The notes under the pieces were generated by a model. That model made no database searches and was not told the origin of the DNA. It was given only the letters and a program-made list of their open reading frames with translations. The position numbers and the translations under genes are program-made. From the NCBI GenBank assembly GCA_030867875.1, contig JAOWCC010000577.1, positions 143,584,344-143,648,343 on the forward strand: a DNA stretch of 64,000 bases, read 5' to 3'. Each line of letters starts with the position of its first letter. Within the stretch, counting starts at the first letter, position 1. This DNA comes from Actinernus sp. WN-2022 (lineage: Eukaryota; Cnidaria; Anthozoa; Actiniaria; Actinernidae). This document shows positions 33,455 to 41,430 of the stretch, in pieces.

Positions 33455-33805
33455 TTACTCCATGTCTAGTGCCGTTGGCTTTGCCGGAGCTGCAGGTTGT
33501 GTCGTGCTAACGGTGGCAACACGCTTATTACCATCTACATACTTCTTGTACGCAAAGTACGTGCCAAACAATGTAGCGCCAGTACCAATGACTGCGAGGA
33601 TAGTCAGGCTTTCGAACCGACCTTTCTCTACGTCGACTTCTTTACATGATTCGCTTTCGCGCATCAACTCTCTCTTTTGAGCTTCTTTAGCGAGTTTGTT
33701 GCTTAACGCTAGTGCTTTTCCAGCTGCGACGCGCTTTGGGTTTTTTATCTTAGTTGGTGCAGTCGTCGGAGGATTCGCAGTTATCTGATCCGTCTGTCCT
33801 TCCAT
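33455..33805 (-). CDS. Single-pass membrane protein, 116 aa
   Basis: The N-terminal third has a KNPKRVAAGKALALSNKLAK block, a basic helix I recognise as recurrent in Polinton membrane proteins. One clear membrane segment follows at residues 66-87 (SLTILAVIGTGATLFGTYFA) and a short alanine/proline-rich tail. I start at MEGQTD (33805) rather than the Met at 33841 because TATAGTAGGTATATG lies just upstream (33816-33830). The first 56 bp overlap the end of the 181-aa gene in another frame. Function unknown. Confidence 0.65.
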   Translation of the reverse strand: MEGQTDQITANPPTTAPTKIKNPKRVAAGKALALSNKLAKEAQKRELMRESESCKEVDVEKGRFESLTILAVIGTGATLFGTYFAYKKYVDGNKRVATVSTTQPAAPAKPTALDME

Positions 33806-34295
33806 CTTGCTTCGATATAGTAGGTATATGTGAAGGTTCAACAGTTGTACCAGGAATGACTACGTGACCAGATATGTGGAATAGGACGCTAGCTAGAGCT
33901 ACAAGGCGACCGGCTTTGAGCGATAGTAGGCCAGTCGCAGCACTGATTTCGTTGCGGACTAGAGGGTCTTCTTGTAGGTCCTTGATCAGGGCTTCTTGAG
34001 AATCTATTGGTACTAGGTAGGCAACTAGGCGGGTAGCTAGACGTGTCACACCGTCGACTAAGCCTTTCGTTACTTGCTTAGCTAGAACGGCCTGATACCT
34101 CCTATGCAACTTGTCTACTTCTTTCTCAGGAAGTCTAGAGATGTCTCCTAGAGAAAAGTTCTTACCTAAGTATTCTTTCGTTACGCCTGTTGCGGCTAAG
34201 ATCGAAAGTGATTCACGATTGTCTGATGTGACGTCTAGGTTGGTTGGTGGGCCTGTTACATCCTCACCGAATATCTCGAGTATTTCTTTATCCAT
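33750..34295 (-). CDS. Polinton conserved protein, 181 aa
   Basis: An all-helical soluble-looking protein. The middle, SRLPEKEVDKLHRRYQAVLA followed by QVTKGLVDGVTRLATRLV and a DLQEDPLVRNE stretch, is a pattern seen in proteins encoded next to the packaging ATPase in invertebrate Polintons. The C-terminal ~30 residues are polar and acidic (DNCESSDDCTN). Its ATG overlaps the ATPase stop codon, so the two are probably expressed together. Function unknown; a role in packaging or assembly is inferred from position only. Confidence 0.7.
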   Translation of the reverse strand: MDKEILEIFGEDVTGPPTNLDVTSDNRESLSILAATGVTKEYLGKNFSLGDISRLPEKEVDKLHRRYQAVLAKQVTKGLVDGVTRLATRLVAYLVPIDSQEALIKDLQEDPLVRNEISAATGLLSLKAGRLVALASVLFHISGHVVIPGTTVEPSHIPTISKQDGRTDGSDNCESSDDCTN

Positions 34296-34911
34296 GATAA
34301 TATGTTGTAGGTGCTGGGAGCTCTAACACTACCTCGAAAGGATGGCGTAGACAGAAGCACATGCGAGCGAACTTATGGGATCCAAGTATCGTTCGTAACT
34401 CTTTACATTCTTGTGAGCCTCCATAATCCTCAAATATCTTTTTACCATCTACGGCCGATGCTGTATGGAATGCTACTACGATAGCTACGTTCTCACGGAA
34501 GGGCTTACATATGCTCGTTAATTGTTGGGACAGCACCCAAACGGAAATCCCTATATGTCGTGCAGAAAAGGCTAAGTCCACTAGCTTGTCAGTTCGTTTC
34601 TTGACGTCCTTCGATGCGGCGCAATCATCGAGAATCAATAGAGTATTGGTACCTGACCAAAATGTTGCGCAAATACTCAAAGTAGCATCGATGGCATCTT
34701 GTGGTGGCGATATGACGAAGAAATGAGGATCTCGATTTGCGAATCCACGATAAGTTTTGTTGTGGGCATACGTAGGACAAATCAGTACTATGTAATCGAA
34801 CTTACCACGAAATGCTCCACGAAGTTGTTCTATGAGAAACGCAGTCTTCCCACAATTCGTTGGACCGACTATGAGTGCGTTGAACGGCACGTGCTCTACG
34901 AGAGAATCCAT
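34288..34911 (-). CDS. FtsK/HerA-type genome-packaging ATPase, 207 aa
   Basis: Drives DNA into the capsid in Polintons and related viruses. Walker A GPTNCGKT is at residues 16-23, Walker B LLILDD at 91-96, and a conserved block VWVLSQQLTSICKPFREN at 124-141 corresponds to the sensor/arginine region of the A32-like packaging ATPases. Length is typical. The ATG overlaps the stop of the capsid gene upstream (TGATG), and its stop overlaps the ATG of the 181-aa gene, so the three genes form a tight chain. A TATAATATA motif lies 4-13 bp upstream, within the capsid gene end. Confidence 0.93.
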   Translation of the reverse strand: MDSLVEHVPFNALIVGPTNCGKTAFLIEQLRGAFRGKFDYIVLICPTYAHNKTYRGFANRDPHFFVISPPQDAIDATLSICATFWSGTNTLLILDDCAASKDVKKRTDKLVDLAFSARHIGISVWVLSQQLTSICKPFRENVAIVVAFHTASAVDGKKIFEDYGGSQECKELRTILGSHKFARMCFCLRHPFEVVLELPAPTTYYHG

Positions 34912-36146
34912 CAGTATAATATACTTTGCAGAGATCTGTTCAATATCGTGACCTGAGCATCCGCAAGGACATAGATGTGCATTTTCACATTTCCACTTCC
35001 CTTTGCAGTTCTATGTATGCGAATGTCGATGTCCTTTCCACTGCCGGTTTGTGCCAAGCCATCACCATGAACGGTGGAATCCTTTGCTGTGCGACAATCG
35101 ATTAGAATAGAGAATCTATTTTCAAAGAACTTCTTTGGAGTCATAGAAGTATTGGGTGTACCAAACCAGCTTCTTGCAGCCTCCCAGAAATCTAGAGGAA
35201 GCATGCCGCTTGGAAAGAGTCTGTTGGGAATCCCATTGACATCTACTTCTACCTTCAATATATCTGGATTCGAGAATGCTTCACTATCTCGCGTGCCAAT
35301 GGTAGGTGGATCTATGAATAGTAGAAGCAGTCCAGCAAAGGATCGTCGTGGAACATTGATGTTTTGAGATATCAAAGTATCGGACGTTTTAGCGATATCT
35401 ACTGTTTTGAAGTGAACAGCGTAGTTGTATAGGAATGCAGTACCTATTTCATATTTGTGAAGTGCACTACTAGCCAGCGTTTCGTTCCTGATTGCTTCGT
35501 ATTCTAGTTGGATGTTGGTAAGTTGGTACGTACCTATCTTCGTCGTATCCGATCCAATTACAACCTCGTTGGCAGCCGCTAGAGTTAACTCGAACGTAAT
35601 GGTACTTTCTAAGGCATGTGGATATAGAACTCCATGTTGTGTCAGAATGTCAACATCTAATGGAATCCTATACTTGGAACCACATGCAGTTAGGAGCGCG
35701 TTGTCTGCAGCAGATGAAGTACTTGCGTCACCAGCTTTCGATCGTAGCTTATTCAAGTTCTCTGATTGAATGCCTTGTTGTATTCTAGACTCTCTCTCCT
35801 GCGTAGATAGGTATACATCGGAGTATGTTTGTAGGAGGTCTGGCCTGACAAGGTCTTCTACTGTTTCAGCTCCCATCCTACAGATTCTACGCATGACCAA
35901 ACAGCGTCCAACGTTCGAAACGACTCTGTTATTCGCATGTCCACCAGATAGTACGATGTCGCCCAATAGCGCTAAGCTGCCAGGTACTAGTACTACATCT
36001 TCTGCTAGCTTTGGAACTTCTACGTATAGAGTCTCACCTGGATTGGCAGACGATCGAGTGAAAGTCTTCCTATACAAGTCTCGCGGAGCCTTGAGTGCAT
36101 GAGGCTCTCTTCGTACTTGTGTGGGATCCAACTTTGATGAGATCAT
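34911..36146 (-). CDS. Putative major capsid protein, 411 aa
   Basis: A large beta-rich protein with no membrane segment. The N-terminal part (GETLYVEVPKLAEDVVLVPG, NRVVSNVGRCLVMRRI) and the SENLNKLRSKAGD block, followed by YRIPLDVDIL and NVPRRSFAGLLLLFIDPP, match my recollection of the double-jelly-roll (hexon-like) capsid family of invertebrate Polintons. That assignment is family recognition; the fold cannot be checked here. I start at MISSKLD (36146), because the 34 bp between this ATG and the divergent gene at 36181 hold a TATAACTATATATG motif (36153-36166). The Met at 36182 would overlap that gene. It is upstream of the ATPase, as expected of a morphogenesis unit. Confidence 0.68.
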   Translation of the reverse strand: MISSKLDPTQVRREPHALKAPRDLYRKTFTRSSANPGETLYVEVPKLAEDVVLVPGSLALLGDIVLSGGHANNRVVSNVGRCLVMRRICRMGAETVEDLVRPDLLQTYSDVYLSTQERESRIQQGIQSENLNKLRSKAGDASTSSAADNALLTACGSKYRIPLDVDILTQHGVLYPHALESTITFELTLAAANEVVIGSDTTKIGTYQLTNIQLEYEAIRNETLASSALHKYEIGTAFLYNYAVHFKTVDIAKTSDTLISQNINVPRRSFAGLLLLFIDPPTIGTRDSEAFSNPDILKVEVDVNGIPNRLFPSGMLPLDFWEAARSWFGTPNTSMTPKKFFENRFSILIDCRTAKDSTVHGDGLAQTGSGKDIDIRIHRTAKGSGNVKMHIYVLADAQVTILNRSLQSILY

Positions 36147-36180
36147 GTTGAATATAACTATATATGTAGATATGTTTAAC
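36147..36180. promoter_or_regulatory. Bidirectional promoter with TATAACTATATATG
   Basis: Only 34 bp separate the divergent start codons of the capsid gene (36146) and the 364-aa gene (36181). The motif TATAACTATATATG (36153-36166) is nearly symmetric, and its relatives precede most genes of the element. Confidence 0.6.
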
Positions 36181-37275
36181 ATGGCCTCTGAGGGTAGGTA
36201 TGATGAAAGAACTGATGAAGCTGAAAGAGGAAGAGACTACGACAACGATGATACTGTCAATGAAGAAGCACGGAAATTGGCGTCAGACTCTACGAATGTG
36301 GATCCTAGTGAATCACTCAACCTGAAAACTAGACGCGACTTCTCCAAGGAAGGTGCTCGACCAAAGAATCGGGAAACCTCGTTTTCCAAAGAAGATAACG
36401 ATTACTTCGACGAACTCATTGCGGAGGATGAGGATAGAATCAAACATCCGAAATTTAGCGATCGCCGCGTAGTCTTCAAAGCAGGCACATCGGATGAACT
36501 GAAACGAATGCTATTTGATACTGTATGGAAACACTATGCGGATGTAGGGATTCGTGGAGGATTCCTTGAGATAACTGGAAAATGGGAGGCCAATAAGGAA
36601 CTGGGTAGAATCTATCTTCACGTACTTGGAAGTAAAGAGAAGCCCATACCTTTGACCACAGTGAAGGGTGAAAGATACCAAAGTATGGGTAAGGATCTCA
36701 AATTTGCCCTAGGCCCTACGGATGCAGAAAGAGAAGAACAAGTCCTCCAAGGTCAAGAAAAGGCCGCCGAACATCTCAAAGTAGAAGATAGTATACTTCT
36801 AGACTCAACGTCAACTGAGGACCAGAAGGAAGCGGCTAAGGAAGAGAAAATACACATCCATAACGAAATAGAATTACTCGAACGTCAAGAAGAATCCATA
36901 CTAGAACGTATGTCACTACGTGAAAGGATCAAATACATTTTTAGAAAGCATGGAATGACCGTTCTTGCAGTGGTAACTTCTATTGGCGCCATCGTTAGTA
37001 CGATAGTTTCCCTGTTGTCGAGATCCTTACCGAAACCAATAAAGACTGGTATTGATAAAGCAGCAGATGCAGTAAAGAAGGGTTTGGAAACGACTGGGGG
37101 GTTGTTGAAAGAAATGGGAAAGAAACTTGGACAGATCCTACCTGGAATGATTGGATCGATTGCGAGTTTCATATTTACTATGGCTGGTAAAGCTCTGGGA
37201 GTACTAGCACAGAACGTTTGGTTATTCATCGTAGCAATAGTGGTGATCACGATAGAGCAATACAAACGACGTTAA
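36181..37275 (+). CDS. Polinton membrane-active/virion protein, 364 aa
   Basis: The first ~80 residues are highly charged and disordered-looking. A compact middle (VFKAGTSDELKRMLFDTVWK, GGFLEITGKW) and a coiled coil (about 200-240) follow. RMSLRERIKYIFRKHG leads into a membrane segment (about 259-280, TVLAVVTSIGAIVSTIVSLL), an amphipathic lysine/glycine stretch (KGLETTGGLLKEMGKKLGQI) and a second hydrophobic region to the C-terminus. I recognise the layout from invertebrate Polintons; its function is not established. A membrane-disrupting role similar in principle to adenovirus pVI is speculation from the amphipathic region. I start at MASEGR (36181), next to the shared promoter. The stop overlaps that of the convergent 569-aa gene. 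Confidence 0.68.
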   Translation: MASEGRYDERTDEAERGRDYDNDDTVNEEARKLASDSTNVDPSESLNLKTRRDFSKEGARPKNRETSFSKEDNDYFDELIAEDEDRIKHPKFSDRRVVFKAGTSDELKRMLFDTVWKHYADVGIRGGFLEITGKWEANKELGRIYLHVLGSKEKPIPLTTVKGERYQSMGKDLKFALGPTDAEREEQVLQGQEKAAEHLKVEDSILLDSTSTEDQKEAAKEEKIHIHNEIELLERQEESILERMSLRERIKYIFRKHGMTVLAVVTSIGAIVSTIVSLLSRSLPKPIKTGIDKAADAVKKGLETTGGLLKEMGKKLGQILPGMIGSIASFIFTMAGKALGVLAQNVWLFIVAIVVITIEQYKRR

Positions 37276-38981
37276 CGAAACAACATCCATGCAATTCCAG
37301 CTGCGGCAATGGATGTCACTGCGAGATTAATCTCATGTTGTGGGGCAGCCTTTTGTACGGGATCTTGTTTCTTGTGCGTGACAGCCTTTAGTACAGGATC
37401 TTGTTTCTTGTGCGTCTCGAGATGCGGCAACGATTTCTTATCTGATGATCCTTCCATAAGAAGAGGTGAGTGTCCTTTGCCTTCTACATTGATGTCGTTA
37501 GTGCCTAGCACCATATCTTTCGTAGCTTTCGGGATTGGATTCTTATAACCATCTTTCTCACTAAGAGAGTACTCTAGATCGCTTGGCAATAATCGTACGC
37601 CTATAGCTATCGCTAGATCGAGCCTCTTATGTGTTGCCGTTATAGCAGTAAGATAGTTTTTGTAGCTCACCACTAAATCGTTTTCGAGAATAGCGTCTTC
37701 GACTAAGCTCTTAAACTTTTCTTTGACGTTATGGCTACCTATGATGGATTCGTTCAAGTCGGCTTGTGCACCAAGTACGCAATGTCCAAAAGCCTCGACA
37801 GATCTATTCAACCTACCCAATCCAACATCTGTCAAACCCTTTCCGATTGGTGGCGTAAACCAATTGTATTGTTTCCCTTCGTGTTCATCGTTCCTAATAA
37901 AAGCTATCAGAGTGTCCTCCTTACCTCCTTGGTCTTTAAATAAAGTAGAGTCCGCGGGCCATGTGGTTGCTTTGTCGTAACTTCGACCATGGGCAGTTAC
38001 ATATCCGTTTACGTAGCCAGTTGATCCCTGGTATAACAGGAATACATCTCCTAATCCATTATTCCTACCTCCGTGCCATCGGAAGTCTGGTGGGAAATCT
38101 GGTGTTCGAGATATACCAAATTCAATGCACAATTTCTCAAGAGCTGCTTTGTTATAGAGGTTATCCATTTGCTTGAAATGAGAGTTACCAGGTAAAGGAA
38201 CTCCATGAGTACCACCAAGTTCACGTAGAATTCTTCGTATCGTGAAATAAACATGGAATCGTAAGAACCCCTGAACGACTGGTGGATACGTTTTGAAAAT
38301 AGGATCAAACAATGACACTCCACATCCAGAAGTCGCACACCACGTTGCGAAATTCAATTGTTGAGGCCAATATTTGAAATCCGGACCATGTAACCAATGG
38401 TAGGACTCATTTGCTGTCATATGCTTTACAACGGTCTCCTTGAATATATTTGGAACGCCTGCTTTGAACCTATCCTTTGGGGTGCTATATATCCATAGAT
38501 TAGTGAGATCGATATCTTGTGCCGGTTCAGTAGAAGGAACTGCTGTAATAGGATATTTCGCACTCCTGTCTAGTGTCAACGTAGATGGGAAACCTTTATT
38601 CACATCCCACAACGCATTATCGATGCGTCTTTGAGTGACTGCAGATAACTTTGAGACATCATTGCCGTAAACGATATAGCTAGAATCTCCATCTCGAAAC
38701 CAAATACTCGTCGAATATTTGCCTGGACCGTTCACTTCCGTAGAGACATAGAACTTGTGAAGATCTGCATGTGGGTATCGTTTCTTGAACTTCGCCAACA
38801 GATCGGCATTCAACGTTGCGACCTCTCTACTTTCCACAGCTTCCCTATCTATCCGAGCTTGCTTCTCTCTCCTAGCTCGATTCTCAGCCTTTGACCGTAT
38901 ATTAGCGTTCGGCGTTGGGACCTCTTCCTCTTCGTCTTTCCCTTCGTAATGATAACTGAAAAGACCTCCGGACCTCCTCAT
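37272..38981 (-). CDS. Polinton tail-anchored large protein, 569 aa, function unknown
   Basis: An acidic then basic N-terminus (about 1-55) leads to a long globular region with conserved-looking blocks: YWPQQLNFATWCATSGCG, FLRFHVYFTIRRILRELGG, NNGLGDVFLLYQGS and SVEAFGHCVLGAQADLNESI. It ends in a linker with a repeated THKKQDPV (two copies) and a C-terminal membrane anchor, NLAVTSIAAAGIAWMLF. I recall the LNFA-WCAT-GCG block from proteins encoded by cnidarian-type Polintons, but know no function. Position between capsid genes suggests a virion surface or assembly protein. I start at MRRSGG (38981), facing the minor capsid gene across 43 bp that hold GTATATATAGTTATAC. Confidence 0.7.
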   Translation of the reverse strand: MRRSGGLFSYHYEGKDEEEEVPTPNANIRSKAENRARREKQARIDREAVESREVATLNADLLAKFKKRYPHADLHKFYVSTEVNGPGKYSTSIWFRDGDSSYIVYGNDVSKLSAVTQRRIDNALWDVNKGFPSTLTLDRSAKYPITAVPSTEPAQDIDLTNLWIYSTPKDRFKAGVPNIFKETVVKHMTANESYHWLHGPDFKYWPQQLNFATWCATSGCGVSLFDPIFKTYPPVVQGFLRFHVYFTIRRILRELGGTHGVPLPGNSHFKQMDNLYNKAALEKLCIEFGISRTPDFPPDFRWHGGRNNGLGDVFLLYQGSTGYVNGYVTAHGRSYDKATTWPADSTLFKDQGGKEDTLIAFIRNDEHEGKQYNWFTPPIGKGLTDVGLGRLNRSVEAFGHCVLGAQADLNESIIGSHNVKEKFKSLVEDAILENDLVVSYKNYLTAITATHKRLDLAIAIGVRLLPSDLEYSLSEKDGYKNPIPKATKDMVLGTNDINVEGKGHSPLLMEGSSDKKSLPHLETHKKQDPVLKAVTHKKQDPVQKAAPQHEINLAVTSIAAAGIAWMLFR

Positions 38982-39024
38982 GTTGAAGCTATACGTATAT
39001 ATAGTTATACCTTCAACACATAAG
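38982..39024. promoter_or_regulatory. Bidirectional promoter with TATATATAGTTATA
   Basis: This 43-bp gap between divergent start codons (38981 and 39025) contains GTATATATAGTTATAC (38995-39010), the same motif type as at 36153. Confidence 0.6.
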
Positions 39025-39690
39025 ATGGTTCTCTTACATGTCACCACCACATCGGTTGACCATACTGTCTACTTCGACGACCCTATTCTTATACAGAATG
39101 TTTCGCTACTCGAAACCACCATTGAGAACAGTTGGTTGAATCTAAAAGAGAAGGCCACGTTTCAGTGGGAAGTCAAGGGTATTGGGTTCCCACACGAAAT
39201 CGAACCAGGGTCTTACAACGTACCTACCATCATGCCTCTCTTTAACCCTGCAGTCACTGCTTTTATCGTTAAATTTATGGACATACCCGGTAGAAAGTAT
39301 TGGATCCTAGATGTAATGAAACCAATCAAGTTCAGTAAGAATCTCTGCAAACTATTTAGTATCGAAGGAAACGAAGAGGAGGACGGAAACGTAACACTAA
39401 AAGTGGGGAAGTACGACCTGGTGTTAAAAGACATCCAATCAATATATATCCACTGTGATGCGGTGGATCCCAAGTTCTCACTCCTTGAGGGAAAACGCTC
39501 GACTGTACTAGCTAACTTAAAAGTACGAGGGGCCTGGTTCTTAGAAATGACCTATTCTATGACTCTCCTACTTCCAGTTCGAGCTCTAGGGACGATGAGA
39601 AACAGCCTTCGCCTGACAGCCCGCGACGAAGGAGGTAACGTGCTAGACTTCCAGGGTCAACCTATACGATACGTGTTGAAGCTTGAGTGA
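39025..39690 (+). CDS. Putative minor capsid (penton-like) protein, 221 aa
   Basis: A beta-rich protein without membrane segments. The C-terminal half (VGKYDLVLKDIQSIYIHCDA, LEGKRSTVLANLKVRG, and the final DEGGNVLDFQGQPIRYVLKLE-type ending) matches the single-jelly-roll minor capsid family of Polintons as I know it: a C-D/E-x-V-D-P segment, a G-K-x-S-x-x-L-A segment, and an ending with D-x-x-G-x-x-x-D/F-x-G-x-P. It would form the fivefold vertices of the capsid. I start at MVLLHV (39025), downstream of the shared promoter. The upstream Met at 38980 would read through that promoter. Confidence 0.68.
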   Translation: MVLLHVTTTSVDHTVYFDDPILIQNVSLLETTIENSWLNLKEKATFQWEVKGIGFPHEIEPGSYNVPTIMPLFNPAVTAFIVKFMDIPGRKYWILDVMKPIKFSKNLCKLFSIEGNEEEDGNVTLKVGKYDLVLKDIQSIYIHCDAVDPKFSLLEGKRSTVLANLKVRGAWFLEMTYSMTLLLPVRALGTMRNSLRLTARDEGGNVLDFQGQPIRYVLKLE

Positions 39691-39709
39691 GCTATATGTA
39701 TAACGTACA

Positions 39710-40321
39710 ATGGAAGGCGATTCGATTCAACCGTTTCCCTCAGCACCAAGTATCTATCCACTGATTGCTAGTGACACTGGAAAGAACTTTAGACTGCAAA
39801 CGATCCGAGACACGCTTTCGGACATAGAAGTTCAAGAAAGGCACTACGAAGGTGTGCGCAAGAAATATGCACGTTCTCAAGGAATAGTTCATGGCATCGC
39901 AGTGGCAACTGGAGGTCTATCTGTGATCTTATCTGGATCTGGATTGGGCGCAGCGTTGACTGGGGTTGGAATAGTGATTGGTCTACCACTTGGAGTCATT
40001 GGTGGACTATGTGGATTAATTTCAGCATCTACAACCCTTGGAGCTAAGAAGTTAGGAATGAAGGTTTCTAAGCATGAAAGGACAACTATGTTGGCAAAGG
40101 CGAAAATCAATACGATTCGCGATCTAGTATCGAAGGCCTTACGCGATGAAAACATATCCGACTCTGAATACAGTCTCATCCTGAACGAAGCGAATAAGTA
40201 TGAGATCATGAGATCTGAAATTCGTCGCAAGGCTTCCATAGGTGAAAAAAGCACGGATCGGGTTCGAGCCGAACTCAAGCAAGAAGTGCAAAAGGAAATG
40301 CGAGAAAAACTTGGAATGTAA
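39710..40321 (+). CDS. Polinton conserved protein with hydrophobic core, 203 aa
   Basis: The N-terminal 25 residues are proline-rich (FPSAPSIYPLIASD). A coiled-coil segment (DTLSDIEVQERHYEGVRKKY) leads into a glycine-rich hydrophobic stretch (about 62-105, GLSVILSGSGLGAALTGVGI and onward). A helical C-terminal half follows with KLGMKVSKHERTTMLAKAKI, DLVSKALRDENISDSEYSLI and a charged end. This arrangement recurs in Polintons of cnidarians and other invertebrates; function unknown, perhaps a holin-like or membrane-remodelling protein (speculation). TATATGTATAACG lies 5-17 bp upstream of the ATG. It follows the minor capsid gene by 19 bp on the same strand. Confidence 0.7.
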   Translation: MEGDSIQPFPSAPSIYPLIASDTGKNFRLQTIRDTLSDIEVQERHYEGVRKKYARSQGIVHGIAVATGGLSVILSGSGLGAALTGVGIVIGLPLGVIGGLCGLISASTTLGAKKLGMKVSKHERTTMLAKAKINTIRDLVSKALRDENISDSEYSLILNEANKYEIMRSEIRRKASIGEKSTDRVRAELKQEVQKEMREKLGM

Positions 40322-40324
40322 GAA

Positions 40325-41317
40325 TCAACGTTTCCTATGAAAGGAACGAACATGGTTCTCACTTTCACTTTGCCAAGTCCTACTGCTAGTTAGCCTATGT
40401 CTAGTGTAGATTGGTTCGAAGTGGGAATGGTAAGAAGACAACTCCTTGACAAAACGCTTGACCGCATTTCCAAATATGCCACATCGCTTAACGACATCCT
40501 TAAAAGACATAGACGATCCGGAGCGACGTAGCACCTCGTAACTTGCTCCAACGACTTTCGTCTTAAGCATTGATTTGGGGCCTATATTGTTTTCCATTGC
40601 CTTAGTAACGACCTCGTGGACTATTTGTTGAACGTCCCTAGGTACTCCTACAAGATCTAGTTGTAGGAAAGTCGTCGCAATGTGAGGAACTATGCGCTCA
40701 GCATCCAAGTCTACATCAATCTTATCGTCGTCACACAGAGAACGTATGAAGACCTCTCCATTATGGATGCCTTCGTTTCTTAGTTGCATGAAGCGAGCGA
40801 CCTCACCTTTAGATCGGACGAATCCACATTGTATGCATGCATGGTAGAGTAGAGCAGCTAAAATATTTTTCTTAGCATCGCTACGCTTGAGACAAACTTT
40901 CATTACTTGGGTGAATGCGTCGGCTACGATTTCTAACGCGTTCATAGGGAACGATAAATCATAACTTTGTTTGTAAATAGTGTCGTATGCTCGTAGTTCT
41001 TGTAGTAGCGTTCGTCGTTTCAGTTCTATGTCATCATCGCTTTGCTTTGGTTTTGCGCGGTCTAGATCACTTTGATACTGAAACCCGTCCGGACCTACTA
41101 TATGCAGTCGAGTAGTAATAATGTCGATCTTAGTTTCTGTACATGGTTCAACCTCGGAAACAAGACCACATGTGGGACACACGAATTCCGTTCCTTGTAC
41201 TTCCAAGGGACAGAGACAATCAGAACATGTTTCACTGGTGTTAATACGTTCCACTTGTGGTTTGATATTCAGGCTTCTACAAATTCCAGGACCAAACAAT
41301 CTGACTAGCTCGTCCAT
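40325..41317 (-). CDS. TFIIB-like transcription initiation factor, 330 aa
   Basis: TFIIB bridges the TATA-binding protein and RNA polymerase II. Here an N-terminal zinc ribbon has C31, C34, C47 and C50 (CSDC ... CPTC) followed by GLVSEVEP, and two cyclin-like repeats follow. Repeat one (~120-190) contains ALEIVADAFTQVM and KKNILAALLYHACIQCGFVR; repeat two (~205-295) contains KTKVVGASYEVLRRSGSSMS and FGNAVKRFVKEL. Length is close to cellular TFIIB (~310). The first ~25 residues place LFGPGICRSLNI before the ribbon, a variation on cellular TFIIB. It is probably element-specific, recruiting the host polymerase to the TATAGTTATA-type sites; that is inference. CTATAGTTGTATC lies 2-14 bp upstream of its own ATG. 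An alternative reading as a VLTF3-type factor was rejected. Confidence 0.75.
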   Translation of the reverse strand: MDELVRLFGPGICRSLNIKPQVERINTSETCSDCLCPLEVQGTEFVCPTCGLVSEVEPCTETKIDIITTRLHIVGPDGFQYQSDLDRAKPKQSDDDIELKRRTLLQELRAYDTIYKQSYDLSFPMNALEIVADAFTQVMKVCLKRSDAKKNILAALLYHACIQCGFVRSKGEVARFMQLRNEGIHNGEVFIRSLCDDDKIDVDLDAERIVPHIATTFLQLDLVGVPRDVQQIVHEVVTKAMENNIGPKSMLKTKVVGASYEVLRRSGSSMSFKDVVKRCGIFGNAVKRFVKELSSYHSHFEPIYTRHRLTSSRTWQSESENHVRSFHRKR

Positions 41318-41348
41318 GATACAACTATAGATGTCGTACGTTCAATAG

Positions 41349-41419
41349 AAAAAAAAAAAAAGAAGAGGAATGAAGAGGGCCACGCAACGACCTTCTTCAT
41401 TCTTCCTTTTTTCTTTTTT
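41349..41419. promoter_or_regulatory. Conserved hairpin with A/T tracts, copy 2
   Basis: A tract, GAATGAAGAGG arm, GCCACGCAACGA loop, CTTCTTCATTCTTCC arm, T tract. It is the inverted counterpart of 32499-32562 and lies between the Cys-rich and the TFIIB-like genes. Confidence 0.6.
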
Positions 41420-41430
41420 CGTGGCTATTC

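Noticed and set aside
36121..36180. Longer N-termini for the 364-aa, capsid, 569-aa and minor capsid proteins
   Set aside because: The extra 12-23 residues translate the shared promoter motif on one or both strands and make the divergent genes overlap. The downstream ATGs give clean gaps of 34 and 43 bp.
37272..38981. CATSGCG in the 569-aa protein as an adenain active site
   Set aside because: The residues around the Cys and the required upstream His and Asp/Gln context do not fit an adenain/Ulp1 fold.
40325..41317. VLTF3-type late transcription factor
   Set aside because: The zinc ribbon is shared, but the C-terminal part shows two cyclin-like repeats and not the conserved segment of VLTF3.
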